From: Pseudocercospora fijiensis CIRAD86
Taxonomy: Eukaryota; Ascomycota; Dothideomycetes; Mycosphaerellales; Mycosphaerellaceae
Direction: 5' to 3'
DNA length: 64,000 nucleotides
NCBI RefSeq assembly: GCF_000340215.1
Contig: NW_006921540.1
Location: forward strand, 676,377-740,376
Within the stretch, counting starts at the first letter, position 1; each line of letters starts with the position of its first letter. The translations under genes were made by a program, and so were the position numbers. Under the pieces are notes generated by a model. That model ran no database searches. It was given only the letters and a program-made list of their open reading frames with translations, and was not told the DNA's origin. Below, piece after piece: positions 44,986-56,200 of the stretch.

Positions 44986-45264
44986 TATTAGCTAGTAACC
45001 GGCCCTATACCTATAGGCTAGTTTTAAGCCTATATAAGAGGCCTCCTTCTATAGAGTAGATAGATTATTAACCTCGTATAGCACATTGTTTATATTACAC
45101 TTCTATAATGCCTATATTGTAGGGCTCTAGTTATTAGCCTAAGCGACAGTCTCGTTATCCTATCTTACTAAACATAGCTGCCTATATTGCTATAGGTTAT
45201 GTTACCCTCGGTAGCCTATACTATTGCTACAAGTAGTAGTAGTAGTATTAGTTTCCGTCCTTTA
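44986..45264 (+). repeat. Element A 3' LTR
   Basis: 279 bp, nearly identical to 20686-20964. It is followed by target-site copy CTAA at 45265-45268. Confidence 0.9.
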
Positions 45265-46532
45265 CTAAACAAGCATTTATATAGATAGCATTAGCGGCGA
45301 TATATATACGTTGTTATAGCTAAGAAATAAGCACTAGACGACTTTAGAAAGTCTTTTAATTCTATATACGTATACTATTTAGCTCTTACTAAAGTAAAGT
45401 AGTTAAGATTATATAAAACGCAGGCCGTAGTACTCCTTACGTAACTAACGCAACTTAACCGAGTATTTAAGATAACCTTCCTATAGCTCTTAATAAGAAC
45501 TATAATTATATACTTAACTCCGTAGCGTCCGTACCTCGTAATAGTAGTAGCTCTACCTCGTAATAGTTATAATACGTTCTAACGCGCTACTACTCCTAGT
45601 AGTACTTCTAGCCCTCTTCTTAGCTATCGCCGCCTACCCTAAATCTACTCTATCTACTTTTAGTAACAATAGTATAGCTATTACCGAGATATCTATCTCG
45701 ATCCGCCCTACCGACGATATTATCCTCTTCGCTTCTAAGATTAAAGTTAACCTTCGCCTAACGACTCCCCTCTCTATTATCCTCTAGTCCTTTATAGCTA
45801 ACTACGCCGTACCGATCGAAGTATCCGCCGATATCGAAGTACTTTAGAAGTATAGAGTCTTAATAATCTTCGCTACTACCGCTACCCTCTTAGCTTTCTT
45901 CCGCTCCTTCGATAAGCGCGAAAACGCCGCTATAGCTAAGTTTAACGCTAACTATATCTATTATTTCCTAGTAATCGATAGTAGCGATATACCGTTAAAG
46001 CAGCTTGCCGCCGCGTACATTCTAGGTAGTCCTTAGATTAAAGCCCTAGAGTATAAGAATCCTAGTACCGAGGGCTACTTCGATATATACTATTCTAATT
46101 CTCTATATAAGAATAGTATTAGTATCGTCTATGCTCTCGAAACCCGTATAACCTCGAGTAGTACTAGCGCTAAGCGTTAGGAAGATAAAGGAGCTACTAG
46201 AACTAAGACTAACGGCTACGAAGTCTACGGTACGTTACGCGCTCCTTATCTAAATAATAGGATCCTAATATGAAACTCTAGGCAAATACTTCTTCGTCAA
46301 CGTCGACAAGAACGAGGAGATCGCTATAGGTTTCGACGGCGCGTTCCTAACCAACGTAAGCAAGTTTTTACCCCTGCAGTTCTATACCCGTATTGACTTC
46401 TGCTTAGCTCCTTGACTCCGTTTCCGACGACACTAATTTCGATACCCTAGGAGCCTCTTGCCTCAATCTTATCAACGACGCAAATGGCAAGGCCGCCACT
46501 TACGGCTACTTCACTTCGTCGGAGAACGAGAA
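45265..46532. repeat. Tandem duplication, copy 2, right part
   Basis: This matches 19284-20549. RIP is dense at the left and thins out over the last ~230 bp: many CpA survive after about 46300, whereas copy 1 is mutated at the same positions. It ends at 46532, beyond which the sequence is unique and unmutated. Confidence 0.85.
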
Positions 46533-46596
46533 AGATATCACCGAGCAGCATGAGGGTTCTTGGACGTGGATGCTTGCTTGTCGGCAGCTTTTGTAG
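45572..46596 (+). pseudogene. Decayed secreted-protein gene, copy 2 (original 3' end)
   Basis: Same gene as at 19592: RIP-hit start ATA, signal-peptide-like hydrophobic stretch, then an Ile/Ser-rich body. The 3' part is better preserved. A frame with KYFFVNVDKNEEIAIGFDG leads to an intron at 46356-46407 (GTAAGC..TTAG). The last exon has SVSDDTNFDTLGASCLNLIN and GYFTSSENE. It crosses the duplication edge into unique DNA and stops at 46594-46596, so this is the ancestral C-terminus. About 300 aa originally. Family not recognised. Secretion is inferred from the N-terminus only. Confidence 0.5.
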
Positions 46597-47192
46597 TAGA
46601 AGCTGTTTTCGCTCATTGACGAGGAAGGGTCATTTGGCGTAGTGCGACGACGTCTGAAATTAGGGAGTGGTTCACGGAGCAGCAGAGATATATGGAGGAT
46701 TAGTGGACCGTGGTTTCAGAAGTCGCATGGCCTTCTTGCAAATCACTCCACCATTAGCATGAAATAGAACAAGAACAAGGGCAAAGTCGGATGCATATGT
46801 CCACAGAGCGACATCACATCAAAAACTATAGAAGAAGAAAAATCTGAATCGATGGTCCTATTTAGATCCAGTCAAGGACTGCTTGGGCGCTTTACCAACG
46901 TAGACGCACGACAGACGGTGGACTATTGCATCGAGTTTCTTGCTTCGGATACTGTAACTCAGTAGAGCTACCCGATACCTGACTTTTGTCGATAGTTCTA
47001 CAGCATACGTCGATCCAAGCCCAACCTTCGAAAACACTGTGCAAAGTGCGATTTTCTGCTAGCCCCCAAGGCGTCCCGCTTCTCCCGTATTTCAGTGAAA
47101 GATACATCTTCCTAGAGAGTTGTTGTGTACAGAGTGGCAAATTTCGGAAGAATTCCTTCCATCTGCATCGGATCGATTTTTTAATCGATTTC
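46597..47192. other. Intergenic, no gene seen
   Basis: Unmutated DNA between the decayed secreted-protein gene (+) and the membrane-protein gene (-), whose stop is at 47193. Short frames here are broken and without family features. It should contain the 3' ends of both genes. Confidence 0.5.
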
Positions 47193-48557
47193 TTACATAT
47201 ATAACATTCCGGCAGGCAACACATTTCCCTTATCCAACGGCTCCGCATCCCAAAGCGTCATGCTCGGACTCTCCAACCCAAAGTACTCGCCCGCAGCAAC
47301 AATCGCCGCAAAAAATCCAAAAGCGGTAATCAGCCACCCCGCGATTGAAAACCCCGTCGAGAAATCCTTCTCCATTCCAAACCCATACCCAAGCGCCGCA
47401 CCAAGACTGATCAAAATCACGAGAAGCAACGCAGCATACACCTTCGCACTGTCAAACGTCTCCTTGATCTCCAAATCCACCACGGCACCGGGTTCGATCA
47501 ACTCATCCAAATTATCCACCCAAACTCTAGAATGTTTCTGCCTTCTCGCCTCGCTGTTCTTCTCCTCTCGAAAAACATGGAAAAGTTTCGAAACGCTTCG
47601 CGCTTTCTTGCGGAGCTGGAACATGAAAAACGCTCGACCTCGATCGTCGTCGCGGTTCGTGATGGCTTTCTTTTCGCTGATTTGCCAGCGGCCGTGTTTG
47701 TAGGCTTGGTCGGGAAAGGCGTGGTATTGGAGGAAGTATACGAAGGAGATGGCTTTGTAGGCTGTGAGTTTTTGGACTAGGCCGATGTGGTCGGTTTTGA
47801 GACGTCGGTATTCTTGGGTGAGACGTGTGGCGAAGGCGAAATCGTCCCAGGTTCCTTTTTCGTAGATGAAGCCACGGCTTTTGTAGCGTTCGCCGTGCCG
47901 GGTTAGTACAAGTTTGAGGGTCAGTTTTAGAGTACCGTTGCCTTTGCTGTAGATCGGAACTGCCGCTCGAGCCCAAAGACCTTTACTGTGGGGTGGCGCT
48001 TCTCTTATGAATCCTTGTCTTCTGATCGGTACCATGATCGAGTTCCGCCGATACGGAATATATCGTGGTACGAATGGTTTATACGCCGGATTTGTAGGCA
48101 TATGTGAAGGATGGTATGAGGATGCGTCTGACCACGATGGAGAAATTGGGGGCGGTGGTGGAGGGGGTCCATTTGGCGGCGGGCGTGGAGGGGCTCCAAA
48201 TCCAGCAGAAGGTCGTAATGGTTGAGGCATACTGGACGGGCGGATGTAAAGAGGTTCAGGCCTGGCAGAGATTCGTTCGGGTCTTGCATCATGGTCCAAG
48301 CGAATGTCTGGACCTAGGAATGTGCCTCCATAGTAGTCGTCTAGCAGGTCGTCAGATTCCTGGTCCGTGACATGGTCATGGTCCTTCTTGGGAGGTGCCT
48401 CGACGTAGCGGCGACTAGAGCGACGACGGCTCTTCTTCCGTGATGATTGATGCGGCTTGTCTATCTGTATGCGATGCAGCTCCTTGTCCGTGTTTCGCTT
48501 ATTGCGTCGGATGAAGACATTTGCCAGGTCGCCTTCTGAATCGGAACTTCCAGACAT
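47193..48557 (-). CDS. Two-pass membrane protein, proline-rich N-terminus
   Basis: 454 aa from ATG 48557 (MSGSSDSEGDLANVF). The N-terminal third is disordered, with a basic patch SRKKSRRRSSRRY, a polyproline run (GPPPPPPPISPS) and many Arg/Tyr. The middle, ~residues 200-330, looks folded (GTWDDFAFATRLTQEYRR, LTAYKAISFVYFLQYH). A charged DLDELIEPGAV-like segment precedes two C-terminal membrane spans at ~373-395 and ~404-428. The pattern resembles conserved uncharacterised membrane proteins of Dothideomycetes. No enzyme motif is visible. An alternative start lies upstream: an ATG at 48717 opens MAAARGHTTPEDRRG and runs to a good donor GTAAGT at about 48641, but no AG gives the right phase, so I keep the simple model. 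Confidence 0.65.
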   Translation of the reverse strand: MSGSSDSEGDLANVFIRRNKRNTDKELHRIQIDKPHQSSRKKSRRRSSRRYVEAPPKKDHDHVTDQESDDLLDDYYGGTFLGPDIRLDHDARPERISARPEPLYIRPSSMPQPLRPSAGFGAPPRPPPNGPPPPPPPISPSWSDASSYHPSHMPTNPAYKPFVPRYIPYRRNSIMVPIRRQGFIREAPPHSKGLWARAAVPIYSKGNGTLKLTLKLVLTRHGERYKSRGFIYEKGTWDDFAFATRLTQEYRRLKTDHIGLVQKLTAYKAISFVYFLQYHAFPDQAYKHGRWQISEKKAITNRDDDRGRAFFMFQLRKKARSVSKLFHVFREEKNSEARRQKHSRVWVDNLDELIEPGAVVDLEIKETFDSAKVYAALLLVILISLGAALGYGFGMEKDFSTGFSIAGWLITAFGFFAAIVAAGEYFGLESPSMTLWDAEPLDKGNVLPAGMLYM

Positions 48558-48960
48558 GATCGTGCCAGCAATGCAAGGAGACAAGCACGCACAGGGTACG
48601 AAAGGCAGCCGATGAAATGCATACAGAGTCATCACTTACCGGAACGCCATCTCGCTTTGGAGGTGCGGCTGAGCCTCGTCGATCCTCAGGTGTGGTGTGG
48701 CCCCGTGCGGCCGCCATTGTACCCGAGGCCTGGCCACGATCTTTCAGTACATCTTCGCATATTCAATTTGAGCGCGATGCCTCGTCGATGATAGAAAGTA
48801 GAGGGTGTAGGTGTAGGTGAAAAATAGGATGTGGTGCGGTGAAGGTTCACGAATCGAATCCCTGGTCTGCCAAGAGTCCTCAGGAGCTCTGTCTCGCATG
48901 ATCAGACGCGTCCAACAGCGGTATGGTGTGAAGTCTTGGAGCTCAGCCCAAACTTCACCA
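48558..48960. other. Upstream region of the membrane-protein gene
   Basis: Promoter side of the minus-strand gene. It contains a possible non-coding or alternative first exon (48717-48642, donor GTAAGT). Otherwise no feature. Confidence 0.4.
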
Positions 48961-49043
48961 ACTCTTCCTCTTCCTCTTCCTCTTCCTCTTCCTCTCCCTC
49001 TTCCTCTTCCTCTCCACGCGCACGCGCACGCGCACGCGCACGC
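48961..49043. repeat. Adjoining microsatellites (CTTCCT)n and (CGCGCA)n
   Basis: A pure pyrimidine run of CTTCCT/CTCTTC units at 48962-49014 is followed directly by an alternating (GC)(AC)-type run at 49015-49043. The first can form triplex DNA, the second left-handed DNA (known properties of such tracts). Confidence 0.9.
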
Positions 49044-50950
49044 TATCAACCTTCTTAAATGCCTACATACTGCTTGCGTAGCTGCTGGCGTGGAAAAACT
49101 GCCACAGCAGGCCGCAGCAGGCTACAGCAGAGCATCTGCGGCGCACAAGCCCCTCGCTCGGCCCACTAAAGGTTTGGTGGGCTGAGCCAGTATCATCTAA
49201 ACGGCGACAGGCTATTCAGACAACCAAGATACAAGAAATCTCGCCCCACTTTCGCAGCAAAACAGCTGACCGACGTCAACCATGGGCCATATCAAAAGCC
49301 TCGCGATGCACTAGGCTCAAAAAGGCCATCTCAACCGGCTCTTCCATTGAATGATCACACCAGCGCCAACGAAGAAGCTCTCAAGGCTGAAACAGAAGCC
49401 GAATCAAGGACAGAAGCCGGATGGAGCAAGTGCCGGGGAAATGCAGATGAAGGTATTCCAGACGAGCAGTAACCCTGTCTCAATTCTCTTTGGAACACCC
49501 CATCCACGACCGAGGCCAAATTCGTGGAATGTCGATGCCAGGACAACACCACCATTCAAAGGGATACAGTCAAGGATTCTTGTTACATACATATCATCAA
49601 CGCCATGGAAGCCGAGCGGTCTCAAAGATCGCTCTCCGGTGCGTCCACTGGTGACCTGCAGCGACGCCTGGATACGGACTTGGGACCATGCAGGTCTTTG
49701 CCTACCGCTCCCATTCTGGCCAGCGGTGAGAGGAAACGAAGCATTTTAGCGAAGCTCTGGGAACACCATTCTCATTTCCAATAGATCTGGAAATCACGTC
49801 CTCGTGACTGTTGCCATTCCGGGTTCGCGTACAAGGATGCAGAAGAGGAGCTCGTAGATCATAATCTGGAAGTGCTCGGGGACGGTTTAGCTTGAAGAGC
49901 GCCAACAGCACCGGTGGCTCGACTACGAATTCGACAGGAACATATAATGAGAAACTGCCATAGAATTAGACCAGTTCTTCTTGGCTTGTTCCAGCACACA
50001 CCTCTTACGCTTCCACACTTGCAAATTTACGATGGTTTCCAGCAAAGAACGCCAACAACAACAACAACAGCAGCAGCAGCAGCAGCGAGATAAGATTTCA
50101 TGCCGAACCATGCAGGCCAATGACACCACTTGACGCCCTTGCGAAGCTTCCGAGGATGATGTAATTCCGCTCAGTCCCTACCTTAGCGCGCATATGGGGT
50201 AAGAAATAACCGTAGTATTACAGCAATCTCAACGCCAACTGTATGCACTATTTTGAACCGTACCACACCAGTAGATCGACCATATACCATTCAAAAGCAT
50301 TCTTCTGCATAGACCTGCCTGCCGCAGAACTTGCTGAACCGCAGAGACCCACTTCTACTGCAGAACCCAATAGGAACAGGTGCCAAGCGGTTGCGGAGTG
50401 GGTACCGGCACTTCCGACTTCATACGATTCACGGTGCTGTATAGTATTCTTCCTTCACGCGCACCAAGGCTCTCGCATCGCACGTTTCCGCACGATTAAG
50501 TCATTTATATATCGATTTTCTAGATCTCGCGCGCGCTCACGATTCGATATAGCCGAAGCAGCAGCAGCAGCAACTCCAGCTCCACCGCCGAAGAGGCTAC
50601 TACTAGAAGCACCGGTATATCATTATCCTTTGGTCTATCATTATCCTTTGGTCTACACTCAAACACTGCACTCTATCATGTCAAGAATGTCAAGAATATC
50701 ATGTTAAGAATATCCTATCAAGATTCAAAGCCGACATCTCTACGAATGCCTAAATTCTGCCCAAATCCAATGCCTAAATCTTCAACCTCCGGTCCACTAC
50801 GACTATGTCTAACACATGCACGCGTACACTGTTCATCTATTCCATTGTTTGCCAAGCTTTCATATGTGAACAGGCGGCTATGGCAATATAGTGTAGTAGC
50901 TAACAGTTGTATAGCTGCGAGAGCAATTACGTTTCATTGCTGATTACCCC
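49044..50950. other. Intergenic, no supported gene
   Basis: Dinucleotide use is normal and there is no RIP. Several short frames exist (for example + 50243-50707) but lack family features or splice partners. Simple repeats: CAA/CAG run at 50053-50086, GCA run near 50550-50565, an 18-bp direct repeat TATCATTATCCTTTGGTC at about 50617-50652, and TGTCAAGAA-type repeats near 50680-50720. A 35-bp piece at about 50334-50370 recurs near 57865-57915. Confidence 0.5.
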
Positions 50951-51009
50951 CATATAAGACTACCTACAAAGTCCCTTCCTGTACCCAGTACTACCGAGTC
51001 TGCAGCTTT

Positions 51010-52710
51010 TAAAGCTGAGACTGACAAGCGTAATCAACTTAATTAAGAATTTAAGTGGATGCATTTCGAAACTGGTACTTATAAGCAAAAAGATGATATT
51101 ATTAAAAGAGTCTATAGAGAGAATGTCTTTAAGGAGAACAAATTACTGTATGCATGGGCACGGAGCAAAGCCCTTAATACCCGCACCTTGAAGTCGGACA
51201 CTATCAAAAATTGTCGTGTAAGTTATCCCTTTAGCCTTGCCTGTTCACATCTTTTTGCTTAGCTCATGCTTAACTTATGTTCAAACTCATAAGTTGAGCT
51301 ATCTTTTTGCCATTTGGCAGCACCTTTAATCTAGCAGGACTTATCCTTCGAACCTTATAATTCCGAAGCCTACTAATCTTTAGCACATTCTCGAATCTTA
51401 TAGTTTTGAAACCTCCAAATTTCTAGCTAATTTTCGAATATTATAGTCCTAAGACGTTCAATCTTCGGTTTCTCAACTTTTAGTATAGGTTTAAGCATAG
51501 GTTTGAGCATAAGTTTAAGCATGAGTCTAAGTAAAAGACTATTCCTTTTGCTAGTCGCTATGATACATGCATGGTATAGGTGTGGCTAATATATATATAG
51601 GGATATGTCGCGAAGCAGATGAAGGAAGATCCGTCCCTTTAGGACATAAGCGTCGAAGAGACGCTCGATTACTTCGACGAGCTCTTTAGCGAAGACGAGT
51701 TCTTCGTTGTGTAAGTTGATCATAATGCTAATGTCTTATTTCCTATTTCTTTTTATATAGTATTCTCTCTTATAATCTATTAATCGGTGGCCGATAAACG
51801 ATGCTAACATTATTAATATATAGCTTCAAGTATATAAAAGGTCGCCTAGATATCGACAAGTCCGGCCCTTAGGGCAAAGCCTTCTGCAAGTGTATGTCAT
51901 TTAACATAGCTATAGTCTTTAAGTCTACCTTGACTCGAGAAGCATTATTTATTATAAGCTTTATGCCTAATGCCTTCCCTAGACATCTATCCATTATCTA
52001 ATTCGATACCTCCGAAGCTCCGCATTAATGGATTTATGCTAATTAGATGTAGGGTAGTACCGTACTTTGTGCTCGGAAGTGGCTACGGCCCTTCGTGAAG
52101 ACAAGAAGCTTAGTATGTCTTGCCTAGATTGTGTTACTCGCAATGCTGCTTGTGTATAGATAGAGCTAACACTATATAGGCAAGCAGTGCGCTAATGCTA
52201 ATACTGCGCTCGTAGAGGCATACGACTCCTACCCGTAAGTTGATCTTTAATAGATTAGCTATATCTACATGCTCTATAACCTGTCTTTCAACAAGACCTG
52301 TCGCTACTCTATCGCAATATCTACGCTTAGTATCTCCTTCGATCTACCCTTAAGCATCTACTATCTACCATCTACCATCTACCATCTATAACGATCTAAT
52401 TCGAATCGTTATTGCTCCGCGGAAGAGTATTAGCTAATGAGTATATAGTATCGACAAAGATTACGATGCGGTAGACCGCTCCGACTTTGCGGTAGTTATG
52501 CCGACTAAGACTAGTGCTAGCGACAAGGGTCGCAAGGTATAACTATCTTATTGCTTTAGTAGCTTAATGCTTACTATAGCAACACACGTATGGATATGCT
52601 AATCATATAATAGAGAAAGAACCTCGCTGGCGCTAAGCGGGCTAAGAAGCGCCTAATGCAGCTTCCGCCTGCAAAGGCTTAGGCCTTATATCATTTTTAT
52701 ATTTCTACAT
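51010..52710 (+). pseudogene. Multi-exon remnant upstream of the long frame
   Basis: Short protein-like segments are separated by intron-like donors. TYKQKDDIIKRVYRENVFKE ends near GTGTAAGT (51219). YFDELFSEDEFFVV ends near GTAAGT (51710). GRLDIDKSGP ends near GTATGT (51892). The cysteine-bearing CLDCVTRNAACV lies near 52118-52155. The order on the + strand suggests one spliced gene. Family not recognised. RIP stops make it non-functional. Confidence 0.35.
51475..51540. repeat. 12-bp degenerate tandem repeat
   Basis: About five copies of a unit like GGTTTAAGCATA/AGTTTAAGCATG. They are non-coding and probably intronic to the remnant. Confidence 0.6.
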
Positions 52711-53258
52711 TTCTGCATAAGATCTTAGTTGAGCGATGGCGCTAGTAGCTTTGCTGTTTTGCTGTTTTGCTTCGGCTGCGCTATATAGCTACTGCTGCAT
52801 TATTTTAGCTTATGATACCTAGATGAAACGCTATTGTTACTTACTAACTACTGCTACTTGTAGATGTACCGTATATCCGCGATGAACAGGTCTGTATTGA
52901 ATGCTATCGCTATCGACATCTAGTATCCCCGAGACCTTGCCGGTACGGCCGCTTAGCAAGCAAGAACATGCAACGAACACGACCGCATCTACGAGATAAG
53001 ACAATGTCAGCTTATACAAATATTAGCTTATACAAAGAACGCAGCTTGATTCACGCGTCTTGTCTTTATTCACGAAGCACACAAAGCCTAGCGCGTGTTA
53101 GGCTTGGCGTGTTAAAGCGCGTCTAGGTGCCTTCCGCAGCAAACACTACCTGCCTTAAACCCTAAACACATATACTCGCGACCTTTAAAAACACCTTCTA
53201 CACTTCGCCTTCTGCACTTATTGCTTAACACAACGCACCTTGCAGCATTCAGCGAACA

Positions 53259-56200
53259 ATGCCGCTACGTTTCTCATTCTTGCCGCTAGGCGCACTAAAA
53301 ATCAAGCTTGACCCTCCCTAGGCAACTCCTTAGCCAACAGTAACAGCCGTAGCTCCTACACCCTCGAGTATCGCTACAAACTCTACTTAAGGTACAACAC
53401 CTAGTCTTAGATCGACACCTGCTCTAGCAGCCGTAGGAACAAAGCGCCCTCGCGAAGATGATAATAATGATAATAATAATAATAATAATAATAATAAGGG
53501 CGCTAAAGATTAAGATAAAGACGCAGCCGCTAACTCGAGCTTCTTGCCGGCTCTAGATAATGTTTATCCAAGCATTGAGTCCGCCGACGTCGACGAGGAA
53601 CTAGTGCAAATAGAGGCCGCAAATCCTATAGCACGTATAACTACTGAAATGCTTAATCTACAGCTCGCATTAACACAAGCAGTCGACGATGTTAAGCAAC
53701 CGACCGTCGAAGAAGTCATTGAGACAGCCGAGTATCAAATTCAGCCTAATAAGGAGCCTAATCGAGTGCAGGAAGCCACTGCTATACTAGGCTAAGAATA
53801 CATCGAAGCTAATAAGGATTACGCACCACCTTAACAGACTAGTCTAATGCTTCCGCTACCGACTCTAGCTACTGCAGTTAATTAGTCTCAAGTCCTTAAT
53901 TAGAAGAAGGGCTGCACCGTTAGCGCTATTAACGACCTGGAAATAGCATTTGGTATATAGCTTTAGGACGTTAGTATCTTACGCTCCGACTATGTATCAT
54001 TGTATAAGATCTTTACGACCCTAGTACTAGACAGTAACAAGCTCTCTAAGCTACTAAAATCGATTGACACGATCAAGTTGCATTTAAAGTCTGTACTTCC
54101 GCTGCTTACATTACGCTATTAAGATATTCTGCTACAGAAGCAGAAGACACTTCTAACTGCACTAGGATCTCAAGACATTAAGACATTACAGCCGCTGTTC
54201 TTCTTCGATCCATAGGAGCTGTTCTCTCGCATACTTAGCTCTAGCACAGTTAGCAATATGCATAGCGGATTAGCCGAGCTTGTCGATGTCCCTAAAGAGC
54301 TGTTTTAGTCGCGAGCATAGGCGAGCTCTATCCGTACGACATCTAGTGTGTTCGCGAGATATCTATCGCATTACAATGCACCTAATATTATATACGGTAC
54401 GGGACCTGCACGCGGAGTCGCTCTACAACCTAAGCTTAAGAAGAAGAAGAAGACGCGTACTAAGAAGACTGCGAGAACCGATAACAACGCTAACGAAGAG
54501 GAATCAATAGCGGCGCCTCTAACTGACTAGCAGCAGTTTATCGGCATACCTAGCGGACTAATCTTTCTATTAGACTTCGTCCGCTTTCTATACTAGGACG
54601 TTAGCTGCAATTGCAGGACGACTTAAGCTTACGCTAGGCGCGTAATTGCTATATAGATCGACAACCGTGAACTAACTAAGCGCAATCCGAAGGGAGATTA
54701 CAAGGGCGAGAAAGGCTCGGTAGTTGTCTAAATTGTGCCACTTCTCAACTTCGCTACCTTACCGCTACATATACGACAACACCTCGGTGGCGATGTTATT
54801 AGCAATAAGCTCTTTCAGGCAGAAGGCCAGTTCTACTTCGCTCTAGAGTCTGATGTACAGCTATTCAACTTGGGTCTAATTGCGATGCACTATCCGTACG
54901 AAAGCAGGATTAAGGCTGCACTACTTCCGCTTAATGAACACAAGTTCGTTGTTCGTCGCATCGTTAATCCTACTAGGGTTGTGCGGCTAATCTACTAGAC
55001 ACATCCAATACGTAGCGAGCTTGAGATTATAGTCTATAGCCGTCGGCAGCTTCTGAAGTTTGACACTTCTAATCCGAAAGTCATCTTAGCGCCCTTCCTA
55101 TTGTTTATTGATAGCTTTGGTCTCTACCGAAACATGCACCGATCCTTAATGGGTTAGTACATTATTATAGCTAGTCTTACGATACAGGAGCGCAATCGGA
55201 CTTCCAACGTTATACCATTTACACTTAGTCCTTATAGCAGCAACACCGAGGATGTGGTTAGCGCTATCGCTCCGAGGCTAAAGTAGCTAGATGCCGGGTA
55301 GGAGATTGAAATTGCTAGCTAGAAGACATTAGTGTGCGCGTTTATCTTATCGTACACCGGCGATATGCTACAGCAGTAGGAGAACTCTGGTATACTAGGT
55401 CCTAGAGCTAATGTATCATGCCGATTCTGCTTTATATACGCTAATAATCGCGGCACGCTCGATGTCTATGCTTATAATCTGCGCTTCTATTATAAAAGCG
55501 AGCGTATCCGTCAATATATGTCTTCTATAGCGACTACTATACGAGCAATATATGGCCGCCAATTTGGCATGCTTAGCGAAGCACTAGCACTACAGCAGTT
55601 ATCTCTAGCCCTGGATATCATTCTAACACGACTATCCGATCCGACTCACTTAGAGTTCAAAGGTATTACTAGTATGTTTTATACTGTACTCCTTAGAGAG
55701 ATCCTTACCAACGCGGCTTAACTTGAATACGGCAAAGCAATCTATAAGTTTCTAATGCCTCCTAGCTAGAACCGCCTTCAATCCCCTCTTTACTATCTTG
55801 CATAGTACAGCCTCTCCGAACACGCCCGGTAGTCCGTTACGGTCCCAATACTAGGTCGTATTTAGCTATAGGATAGTTATATCGAGCAGTCATTTCGCGA
55901 GGCTGTCCGAGGACTTGTCTCGCAACAAGGTACGATACTGAACTAAGTTGCTAATAGTCTAGCGCAGGAGCTTCAGTTACCGTTATCTAGAGACATTCCT
56001 GTATTAGCTATTGTCGTCCGCTTCCTTGCTATACTAGTACGCTCCAATGTCTACCTTATATCGAAGAAGATTACTTCTTAGCAGCGAATTGACTTCATAA
56101 CTAAGATGATTGCTATGCGGCGAATCTTCTAGGAGCTTATAGAGTGCGCTACTATCTCCAATATTAAGAATCTATACACAAGACAGCGTAGCCGCAGTTA

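Larger units (their letters stand above)
20686..45264 (+). mobile_element. Ty3/Gypsy LTR retrotransposon A (outer)
   Basis: Bounded by near-identical 279-bp LTRs (20686-20964, 44986-45264) beginning TATTAGCTAG, which fits an ancestral TG start after RIP. It is flanked by CTAA. Subtracting the nested element B leaves about 12.26 kb. The order on the + strand is leader, gag with zinc knuckle, protease, reverse transcriptase, RNase H, integrase (Ty3/Gypsy order), then a ~4-kb 3' region with a third frame, a polypurine tract and the LTR. All frames are full of TAG/TAA from RIP, so it cannot move. Differences between its two LTRs are only transitions of RIP type, so LTR divergence cannot date it. 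Confidence 0.92.

Noticed and set aside
48744..49049. Arg/Gly repeat protein on -
   Set aside because: It is the translated microsatellite; no start or domain support.
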